5,326 bases of DNA from CAG-390 sp045633005 (GTDB lineage: Bacteria > Bacillota > Clostridia > Oscillospirales > CAG-272). The notes beneath the pieces were generated by a model. The model worked only from the letters and a program-made list of their open reading frames with translations, made no database searches and was not told the DNA's origin. A program made the translations under genes and the position numbers. The stretch lies in contig JAZQXT010000012.1 in assembly GCA_045633005.1 (NCBI GenBank), positions 1 to 5,326 on the forward strand. Direction: 5' to 3'. Shown here piece after piece: positions 1 to 5,205 of the stretch (positions are counted from its first letter, which is position 1; each line of letters starts with the position of its first letter).

Positions 1-166
1 TCACGGGTCAGCCGGTACAAGAGGGCAAATAAAATAAAGCCCCTTTAGGGGCATGCCCGTGAAAGTCGCGCGGTTGGCAGACTTTTCGGTGAGCCTATAG
101 GCTCAGCCTGTGACATGCCCCAAGGGGGCTGGTGCAAGCCAGCGGCACGGCCGGTGGTTATGACTT
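1..166 (+). ncRNA. Structured non-coding RNA, raiA-motif-like (possibly 5'-truncated)
   Basis: No convincing coding frame covers this GC-rich block, which stops sharply where AT-rich spacer begins near 167. I can pair most of it by eye: 1-6 with 57-62; 7-10 with 161-164; 11-15 with 151-155; hairpins 39-43/48-52, 62-67/80-85 and 91-95/100-104 (TATA loop); 108-112 with 146-150; and 128-132/139-143. Helix 1-6/57-62 crosses helix 7-15/151-164, so the fold is a pseudoknot. The pairs 11-155 and 109-149 are G-U on the + strand and would be C-A on the other strand, which supports + orientation. Size, compactness and Clostridia-type context resemble the raiA RNA class (Firmicutes and Actinobacteria, function unknown). 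That class assignment rests on memory of the family and is tentative; the structured-RNA call is stronger. The first stem begins at base 1, so upstream sequence may be missing. Confidence 0.6.
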
Positions 167-293
167 GAAAAAATTTTTAAAAATATATGCAATAAAAGTG
201 AGGGGTAGTGTATTAACTATATGAAGAAATATATATTATGCCGAGAAAAAACTTTTTGCAAGGAAATATTTTATTCAAAATACACAAAAATGC

Positions 294-321
294 TTGACTT
301 TTTTTCTTTGTATGGTATAAT
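294..321 (+). promoter_or_regulatory. Sigma-A promoter for the alkaline phosphatase gene
   Basis: The -35 element TTGACT (294-299) is separated by 16 bp from a perfect -10 TATAAT (316-321), which is preceded by TG at 313-314 (extended -10). Transcription would start near 328, giving a short leader of about 20 nt. The upstream spacer 167-293 is very AT-rich and shows no gene. I see no clear Pho box (direct repeats of a PhoP site) next to the promoter, so phosphate control is not evident. Confidence 0.8.
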
Positions 322-335
322 ATTACTATGTTTTT

Positions 336-344
336 AGGAAGGAG
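336..344 (+). promoter_or_regulatory. Ribosome binding site deciding the ATG start at 351
   Basis: AGGAAGGAG ends 6 nt before ATG 351. An in-frame TTG sits immediately upstream at 348, but the spacing and codon type favour the ATG. Confidence 0.8.
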
Positions 345-350
345 AAATTG

Positions 351-3300
351 ATGAAAACAAAACTTCTGACGCGTGCATCCACTTTGTTGCTTGCATTGGT
401 GTTGATCGTGACGCTTTTGCCGGTTGTTGCTTTTGCTGCCCCTTCGTATACGATCTCTGTTTCAAGCTGGAATACTTTCAAGGATAGAGTGAATAGCAAT
501 TCAAGCTGGAGTGGCGGTCCTTCGGGTTCGTATAAGCTTACCGCAGACATAACGATCCCTGCCGGTGAATCTGTTACTAAAACTTTCACGGGAACGTTTG
601 ACGGAAACGGATATACTATTACCACGTCGGGCACTATTTTTAGCACGGTAGGCGCGGGTGCAACTATTAAAAACTTTACGGTCGAGATGCCGGGTGACTC
701 CTCCAGCTCGATCTCCAGCACTCCCGTTGCGTATGCAATAACTGCATCTAACACCAATACGATCACATTCCAAAATATCACCAACAACGCAAACGTTACG
801 ATCCCATCGGGCTCTACGGCATACGGAGCGGGAATCGTTGGAAAGATCACGACGAACGCAACCGTCGTGTTTGAAAATTGCGTAAACAACGGACATATTA
901 CCTCGTCTAACCAGACGGGCGGCATTATTGCCAACGCTCCCGATTCGGCGGAGAATAGTGCCACTCTCACCTTTACCGATTGTGTAAATAACGGTAATAT
1001 TACAACCACCAAAAATTACGCGGGTGGTATTATAGGTCACAGCGAGGGGCTTGCCGACGTTTCCTTTACTCGTTGTACCAATACGGGAAATATCCAAGCC
1101 GCCAATAACGCAGGTGGTATTTACGGTAATATCAGAGCGGGCGGATCTACCAAGTTTGATTACTGCATAAATATGGGTAACGTTACGCAAACGCCCGTCA
1201 CTACATCGGGTTATTGCTACGGCGCGGCGGGACTTCTCGGTTGCGTACGCGACGAGGATTCGGCATCCACGAATACGTTCACTCATTGTATCAATACGGG
1301 CGCATTGACGGCTGCAACTAATTTGACGGGGCCGTTTTGCATAAACGAAAATTCTTCAAAGTCTACCTATTCCGATTGCTATTACGTTTCTGCAACGGAT
1401 GAGAGCATCAGCGGAGCGTCGCCGATTCTCGTAGGTAATGCCGCTTTTGCCGCCGAGCACGGCATTGAGCTGACTCTTGCCGCTCTTGACTTTGCTATCG
1501 TTTGCAAGGACTCGCAGATCTATATAATCTACGGCTCGTCTGCGGCTCTTACGAGCGCTGTGCTTCATTTTGATGCCAATTATATAAACGGCTCAACTAA
1601 TAAGATAACGATAGAAGAGGGAACCGTTGACATAGTGCGGTCCGAGTACGAGTATTCGGGCATCCAGATAAACGGCGTGCTTCTTTGCGATTACGTTATC
1701 GTTTATCCCGCCGATTGCGATCTTGTTACCTACTACGCAGGCTTTGCCCTTGCCGACGATCTCAGACAAAGCTCGGGAATCGATTTGAAGGTCGTCCCCG
1801 ATACTACCGCAAAGACCGATTATGAGATACTTATCGGCGTTACCAACCGTCAGGAATCTATCGACGCTTCCAAGGTCTCTCTTCAGGATGACGAGTATAT
1901 TCTTTGCCTTGACGGCACGAAGATCGTTATGCAGGGCAACGACTATATGGTTGCGGGCGGCGCGAGCGCGCTGATACATTCCTACATCGACGTTGATGCG
2001 GACGGCAACATCATCAACCTTCCTACTTCTCCCGTTCCCAAGACATTCCGCTTCCAAAGACCTACCTCAGCCATACTTATGATAGGCGACGGTATGGGAC
2101 AGAATCACATCGATATGGCGAAGAATAACGGACTTGAGGCGTTTGTCGCCGAGAGTTTGCAAAGCTTCTCTTGGTGTACGACTTATTCGACCTCCGTGTC
2201 CCTCGGTAACGCATCCTACACCGACAGCGCCGCTTCGGGTACGGCTCTTGCCACGGGTCACAAGACACTTAACAACTACGTCGGCGTTGATGAAAACGGA
2301 AATATTCTTACCAACGTCCGCGAAATGGCTTACGCATCGGGCGCAAAGACCGCGATACTCACTACCGACGTTATCACGGGTGCAACTCCCGCATCCTTCC
2401 TTTGCCACAACGAAAGCCGAAGCGCTACCTCGGCGCTTCAATCCGAGATCGACGCTCTTATCAATGCCAAGATGGTAGACTACTGCGTAGGCACTAATGA
2501 TGCAGACGATCTTACCGCTCGTACCCGCGATGCTCTCGCGGCAGTTTCGGGTAACGACAGCACGTTCTTTGCAATGATCGAGGGGGCTTACATTGATAAG
2601 TATTCTCACTCAAACGCAACGTCTGACGTTCTTCACTGTGTTGAGCGATTTAACGATTCTATCGCGTATACGATAGCGTTTACCGTTCTCCATCCCGAAA
2701 CGGTTCTCGTTATCACCGCCGACCACGAGTGCGGCGGACTTACAAGCAATTTCTCGTTTACCTCCACGAACCATACCAACACTAATGTTCCCGTGTTTGC
2801 GCTGGGACAGACGGATGCTCTTATCACCTCCGAAACTATCGATAATACCGACATCGGCTCCTTCATCGGTCAGATATTCACCAAGACCGAGAGCGAGGGA
2901 CTTGAGTACACTCTCAACGACGAGGGTACGGGTTATATAGTTTCGGGAGCAGAGAACTGCACCGACGAAAAGGTTATTATCCCCGCAACGCACAAGGAAC
3001 TTCCCGTCGTTTCTATCGGAAGCGGCGTGTTCGAGAACAATACCAAAATCACCGCCGTTTACGTTCCCGTGAGCGTTACCTCTATCGAGGCTTCCGCATT
3101 TGCAGGAGCAACGGCTCTTGAAGCCATCTATTATCCCGCCTCAACCGAGCTATGGGATCGGGTGAGCAAGGCATCTGGTTGGGACAGCGGATCGGGTAAT
3201 TACACGGTCTATTGCTTTGACGGAGACGCCTTGGCGATCGCGTTCTTCACTTTCGTCTCGGGCGCGGAACTATCGGGGGTTGAATATGACAAGGCTAACA

Positions 3301-3656
3301 GGTATTTGCGGCTCGATAGGCTTTTGACCGCCGACGAGCTAAAGCGAATGTTTGAGGATGCCGCCTTGACCTTCGCAACGGCGTCGGGTGCTGACGCGTC
3401 GGGCGCGGTGCTTGGAACGGGTTATACGGTGACCTCGGAAATTGACTCGAAAACACAAACGCTGACGCTCATTGTATTGGGCGATATAGCGGGCGACGGA
3501 GTGATAGATTCCGCCGATAGCCTTGCTATGTCGCAGTCGATGACGTCGGGCAACGCCCTGAGCGGTGTTTACGCCGAAGCGGCTGATTATAACGGGGACG
3601 GCTTGCATACGAGCGTCGATCTGCTTATGATCAAGCTTCAAATAAAAGGCGAATGA
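351..3656 (+). CDS. Secreted multidomain alkaline phosphatase with GLUG-like repeats and C-terminal dockerin-like module
   Basis: Predicted exported phosphomonoesterase of 1101 residues. Residues 1-29 are a signal peptide with probable cleavage after AFA. Residues about 137-345 hold GLUG-like repeats. About 405-560 is a domain of unknown role with a YVIVYP strand and an ILIG.TNR motif. About 573-845 is a PhoA-type alkaline phosphatase: IGDGMG (D580), TDSAASGTA with nucleophile S626, T679, R690, EG..ID...H (E744, D749, H753), ADH (D791, H792) and NHT (H808). By family knowledge these match E. coli D51, S102, T155, R166, E322, D327, H331, D369, H370 and H412, so both Zn sites, the Mg site and the nucleophile are present. 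The catalytic domain is unusually short. About 886-932 resembles BspA-type LRRs, 976-1043 a pre-dockerin module, and 1044-1100 paired dockerin calcium loops. There is no LPXTG motif or C-terminal membrane anchor. It has its own promoter and terminator, so it is probably monocistronic. The physiological substrate is unknown. Confidence 0.93.
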   Translation: MKTKLLTRASTLLLALVLIVTLLPVVAFAAPSYTISVSSWNTFKDRVNSNSSWSGGPSGSYKLTADITIPAGESVTKTFTGTFDGNGYTITTSGTIFSTVGAGATIKNFTVEMPGDSSSSISSTPVAYAITASNTNTITFQNITNNANVTIPSGSTAYGAGIVGKITTNATVVFENCVNNGHITSSNQTGGIIANAPDSAENSATLTFTDCVNNGNITTTKNYAGGIIGHSEGLADVSFTRCTNTGNIQAANNAGGIYGNIRAGGSTKFDYCINMGNVTQTPVTTSGYCYGAAGLLGCVRDEDSASTNTFTHCINTGALTAATNLTGPFCINENSSKSTYSDCYYVSATDESISGASPILVGNAAFAAEHGIELTLAALDFAIVCKDSQIYIIYGSSAALTSAVLHFDANYINGSTNKITIEEGTVDIVRSEYEYSGIQINGVLLCDYVIVYPADCDLVTYYAGFALADDLRQSSGIDLKVVPDTTAKTDYEILIGVTNRQESIDASKVSLQDDEYILCLDGTKIVMQGNDYMVAGGASALIHSYIDVDADGNIINLPTSPVPKTFRFQRPTSAILMIGDGMGQNHIDMAKNNGLEAFVAESLQSFSWCTTYSTSVSLGNASYTDSAASGTALATGHKTLNNYVGVDENGNILTNVREMAYASGAKTAILTTDVITGATPASFLCHNESRSATSALQSEIDALINAKMVDYCVGTNDADDLTARTRDALAAVSGNDSTFFAMIEGAYIDKYSHSNATSDVLHCVERFNDSIAYTIAFTVLHPETVLVITADHECGGLTSNFSFTSTNHTNTNVPVFALGQTDALITSETIDNTDIGSFIGQIFTKTESEGLEYTLNDEGTGYIVSGAENCTDEKVIIPATHKELPVVSIGSGVFENNTKITAVYVPVSVTSIEASAFAGATALEAIYYPASTELWDRVSKASGWDSGSGNYTVYCFDGDALAIAFFTFVSGAELSGVEYDKANRYLRLDRLLTADELKRMFEDAALTFATASGADASGAVLGTGYTVTSEIDSKTQTLTLIVLGDIAGDGVIDSADSLAMSQSMTSGNALSGVYAEAADYNGDGLHTSVDLLMIKLQIKGE
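759..1388 (+). repeat. GLUG-like protein repeat region within the phosphatase gene
   Basis: About six degenerate protein repeats of roughly 25-37 residues (residues 137-345). The core reads F-x-x-C-x-N-x-G-x-I, followed in several copies by GGI-x-G. The copies are recognisable at NCVNNGHI, DCVNNGNI, RCTNTGNI, YCINMGNV and HCINTGAL, with a more divergent first copy (NITNNANV) and a terminal DCYYV. The pattern fits GLUG-type or right-handed beta-helix coils seen in surface proteins of gut anaerobes, typically linked to adhesion or carbohydrate contact. The DNA itself is not strongly repetitive, so the repeats are old. Confidence 0.75.
3480..3653 (+). other. Dockerin-like domain (C-terminus of the phosphatase)
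   Basis: Residues 1044-1101 contain two calcium-loop motifs. The first runs D1045-I-A-G-D1049-G to D1053 and D1056. The second runs D1079-Y-N-G-D1083-G to D1090. The second loop has the canonical D-x-N-x-D-G start; the first has Ala in place of the usual Asn or Asp at loop position 3. The preceding stretch, ending in a hydrophobic strand and then GD, matches the module that usually precedes dockerins in secreted Clostridia proteins. By family knowledge dockerins bind cohesins on scaffoldins; no cohesin gene is in this window, so a partner is unproven. Confidence 0.75.
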
Positions 3657-3667
3657 TAAATTTAAAT

Positions 3668-3702
3668 GGACGACCTGCTTTTGCAGGTCGTTCGTTTTTT
3701 TG
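3668..3702 (+). terminator. Rho-independent terminator after the phosphatase gene
   Basis: A perfect 8-bp stem CGACCTGC / GCAGGTCG (3671-3678 with 3683-3690) carries a TTTT loop. It extends outward by A-T, G-U and G-C pairs to 3668/3693, and eight T residues follow at 3695-3702. It lies 12 nt after the TGA stop; a second in-frame stop (TAA) follows that TGA directly. Confidence 0.93.
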
Positions 3703-3732
3703 CAAGTGGATATTTTTACTTGTAATATTATC

Positions 3733-3760
3733 GTCACTTTGGCGAATATATAATAGTGAC
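3733..3760 (+). promoter_or_regulatory. Probable promoter -10 enclosed by an inverted repeat (possible operator)
   Basis: A perfect TATAAT lies at 3749-3754, about 29 bp before the start codon at 3783. No good -35 is seen at 16-18 bp; TTATCG (3728-3733) at 15 bp is the best, and weak. The perfect 6-bp inverted repeat GTCACT (3733-3738) / AGTGAC (3755-3760) brackets the -10, the geometry expected of a repressor operator, although a chance match is possible at this length. With this -10, transcription of the two-gene unit would start near 3761. Confidence 0.45.
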
Positions 3761-3782
3761 AAGGGTCAGCGCGGAGGTTGCC

Positions 3783-4325
3783 ATGAGAGAGAAAAAACAC
3801 AAAATTATTGCTGAGCGCAACAGCCTTCATATAGAAACAAGGCAATTTTGTATTTTTTCAGAGGATGGCGTGGCCGTAGCGCAGATAAGGATCGATGCAC
3901 CCTCAAAGGATTCAAGCGGCATAGCGACAAAATATTTTTCCGTGCTTTCTCAAATGCAGGAAAAATATGCAAGGCTCACTCTCGGTGAGCAAGCTATAGC
4001 CGAGTACGAGGCGGACACCGACCCGCGAAAGCGGTTTACTTTCAAAAAGTATCGCTATACTGCCAAGCTTGATATAACCTATCAGGACGAAGAATATATT
4101 TCGGTTTTGGCAGAGGCGCGGCTTACGCGGGGCGGAGAATTGCTTAGCGTTGGGCGCAAGGGGACGGTCTTTACTGCGGGAGGGATGATTCCCCCCATTG
4201 AATTCGGCGTGCGAAGATTGCCTGCGGACGAGGTGCTCGTGATAAACTCCGATGCCGCCCCTTGTCGCCGCAAATACGGCAGAAGCGACGCCTACGAGAC
4301 TTTTTCTGTAGAAATAAAGGGATGA
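3783..4325 (+). CDS. Hypothetical cytoplasmic protein (possible distant DUF3298-like fold)
   Basis: Encodes 180 residues. I chose ATG 3783 because GGAGG (3773-3777) sits 5 nt upstream; an in-frame GTG at 3756 lies in the promoter region and lacks an RBS. There is no signal peptide or membrane segment. The N-terminus is basic (MREKKHK). A helical stretch around residues 47-68 (SVLSQMQEKYARLTLGEQAI) is followed by a mostly beta half with alternating hydrophobics around residues 90-150, including a TRGGELLSVGR turn and GGMIPPIEF. That order (helix, then strands, a GG turn and a later strand) loosely recalls DUF3298-type domains, but I cannot claim membership from sequence alone and the function is not known. 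It is the first gene of a two-gene unit, ending 9 bp before the next start codon. Confidence 0.85.
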   Translation: MREKKHKIIAERNSLHIETRQFCIFSEDGVAVAQIRIDAPSKDSSGIATKYFSVLSQMQEKYARLTLGEQAIAEYEADTDPRKRFTFKKYRYTAKLDITYQDEEYISVLAEARLTRGGELLSVGRKGTVFTAGGMIPPIEFGVRRLPADEVLVINSDAAPCRRKYGRSDAYETFSVEIKG

Positions 4326-4334
4326 AGGAATAAA

Positions 4335-4673
4335 ATGGATATACTAAAATACCGATGCGATGCCGAAAATCTCAAGGTTGCGCTGAAATGCAGATATTTG
4401 CATATAAATCCGTACGGCTTTATGAAAGGCAAGGGAAATTACACCGCGCGCGAGATAGTCAGCTTTGTTCGAAGGGGCGATTTTTCAGGACTTCCCGCTA
4501 ACCTTGCCGCCGCGGCACAAACGGCACTTGCGGCTATAAACGATAGCGAGAGCGCACGGGCGTGCGATCTTATGATAGAGAGGGCAGCGCTGCTTGATGC
4601 CATTTGCGAGAGTGAGCTCATGGCTCGCTTAAACCCGCAAGAAGATATTCCTTCTTATTATATCGCAAAGTAA
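4335..4673 (+). CDS. Orphan fragment resembling V/A-type ATPase subunit C (V0D/AC39 family), central part only
   Basis: Encodes 112 residues. ATG 4335 is preceded by GAAGGA (4324-4329), which overlaps the stop codon of the upstream gene, so translational coupling is likely. The pattern D-x-x-NLKVALK (residues 9-18), G-x-F-x-x-LP (48-54, GDFSGLP), a run of Ala-rich helix (55-68) and D-x-x-I-x-RA (78-84) matches, from family knowledge, the middle of subunit C of bacterial V/A-type ATPases. There a D.HNLK.(L/A)LK helix, a GDF..LP segment and a late ID.A helix occur in this order. Full subunits are about 330 residues; this one lacks roughly 100 N-terminal and over 100 C-terminal residues. No other ATPase genes are present. 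It is either a decayed remnant that kept its frame and RBS or a stand-alone domain. The last 45 bp overlap the convergent gene. Confidence 0.75.
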   Translation: MDILKYRCDAENLKVALKCRYLHINPYGFMKGKGNYTAREIVSFVRRGDFSGLPANLAAAAQTALAAINDSESARACDLMIERAALLDAICESELMARLNPQEDIPSYYIAK

Positions 4674-5063
4674 AAATGCGATAAAGGAAACCAGCACCCA
4701 TAAAATGCTCATTTGTAAGCACACCTGACCGAAAAGATCGAGCGGAGCGTGCGAATAGTCCCAAATATTTAATAGGAGCAATTTGTTAAGGACAAGCCCT
4801 GCCACAAGCTCAAGTGCGCTTATAAAAGCTCCGCCTGCGACGGCTTTGAATATGAGAGGGAGGCGGCGGAAGCGTATGTCTGCTTCAATATAATAAAAGA
4901 AAGCAAAGCAAAGCGCCCCGCAAAACGCCATACTTATGTGCGACCAACCGCGCCATAGTACCTCAAGAGCGAAGTAGAATACTCCGCCCATGGTGGTGAC
5001 TAAAAGATATTCGAGAATTTTTTCTCGATAAGGTGTCTTGAAATCGATATGTTTGAAACTCAC
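4629..5063 (-). CDS. Small polytopic membrane protein, CmpB/DUF1113-like (putative ABC-transporter type IV family)
   Basis: Encodes 144 residues, starting at GTG (5061-5063) on the - strand with AAAGGAG 6 nt upstream. Four hydrophobic segments are visible at about residues 17-36, 44-59, 70-93 and 111-133, with positively charged ends (RFRR 64-67, IIRR 135-138). Acidic residues E34 and E85 lie inside or at the edge of segments. The WDYS motif (101-104) followed by PLDLFGQVCL and W122, and the LEVLWRGWSH segment near the N-terminus, recall small Clostridia membrane proteins of the PF06541 type annotated as putative ABC transporter permeases. That label is historical and the biochemical role is unknown. 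No ATPase partner is nearby. It converges on and overlaps the + strand gene ending at 4673. No clear promoter is seen upstream, where the strand is T-rich. Confidence 0.8.
   Translation of the reverse strand: MSFKHIDFKTPYREKILEYLLVTTMGGVFYFALEVLWRGWSHISMAFCGALCFAFFYYIEADIRFRRLPLIFKAVAGGAFISALELVAGLVLNKLLLLNIWDYSHAPLDLFGQVCLQMSILWVLVSFIAFLLCDIIRRNIFLRV
4661..4683. repeat. Short inverted repeat at the convergent gene overlap
   Basis: TATCGCA (4661-4667) and TGCGATA (4677-4683) form a perfect 7-bp inverted repeat with a 9-nt AT-rich loop that contains the TAA stop of the + strand gene. Neither strand has a T-run directly after it, so it is not a standard intrinsic terminator, though it could act as a weak bidirectional 3'-end hairpin. 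Confidence 0.4.
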
Positions 5064-5069
5064 TTTGGT

Positions 5070-5076
5070 CTCCTTT
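5070..5076 (-). promoter_or_regulatory. Ribosome binding site supporting the GTG start at 5063
   Basis: Read on the - strand, AAAGGAG ends 6 nt before GTG 5063. This selects the non-ATG start; no ATG in this frame is equally well placed. Confidence 0.75.
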
Positions 5077-5112
5077 GGGTGCTTTTTTTATTATTCTTTA
5101 CCCTAAAACGGG

Positions 5113-5170
5113 AAAATAAAAAGAAAATCAAAAAAAATCAAAAATTTTTCAATTTTTTTCAAAAAAGGTA
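5113..5170 (+). promoter_or_regulatory. A/T-tract upstream (UP-element-like) region of the rRNA promoter
   Basis: Nearly pure A/T with runs of 4-8 A or T broken by single C or G bases, recurring at roughly helical spacing, directly upstream of the TTGACA at 5171. Such tracts bind the RNA polymerase alpha C-terminal domains and bend DNA; they are typical of rRNA promoters. The same stretch also separates this promoter from the divergent membrane-protein gene. Confidence 0.65.
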
Positions 5171-5199
5171 TTGACAAAGCGAGGCGAAAGTGGTATTAT
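5171..5199 (+). promoter_or_regulatory. Strong sigma-A promoter of a ribosomal RNA operon
   Basis: Consensus -35 TTGACA (5171-5176), a 17-bp spacer, and -10 TATTAT (5194-5199) preceded by TG at 5191-5192 (extended -10). The predicted start is near 5206. Strength, upstream A-tracts and the leader that follows indicate an rRNA operon promoter. Confidence 0.88.
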
Positions 5200-5205
5200 A
5201 TAAAA

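Noticed and set aside
1..166. Cobalamin riboswitch, tmRNA, RNase P or SRP RNA
   Set aside because: The conserved cores (B12 box GCCACTG, the RNase P GAGGAAAGTC core, SRP GNAR/GGAA loop, tmRNA 3' end) are not found, and no matching downstream gene is present.
164..187. Intrinsic terminator after the structured RNA
   Set aside because: Only an A-run/T-run AT palindrome (AAAAAATTTTT) is present, with no GC stem and no proper U-tract; the true 3' end of the RNA stays open.
348..350. TTG as start codon of the phosphatase gene
   Set aside because: ATG follows immediately at 351 with better spacing to AGGAAGGAG; the TTG would add one residue only.
326..2993. Several long antisense open frames opposite the phosphatase gene
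   Set aside because: They lack ribosome binding sites and recognisable motifs and arise from codon bias of the + strand gene, which has clear family motifs.
3756..3782. GTG at 3756 as start of the hypothetical protein
   Set aside because: It directly follows the TATAAT at 3749-3754, ahead of the expected transcription start, and has no RBS; ATG 3783 has GGAGG at 5 nt.
3339..3845. Antisense open frame crossing the terminator region
   Set aside because: It runs through the phosphatase 3' end, the terminator hairpin and the start of the next gene, and shows no protein-like motif.
5064..5112. Promoter for the - strand membrane protein gene
   Set aside because: The T-rich strand offers several poor TTGATT- and TAATAA-like hexamers, but none with correct spacing to one another and to the gene.
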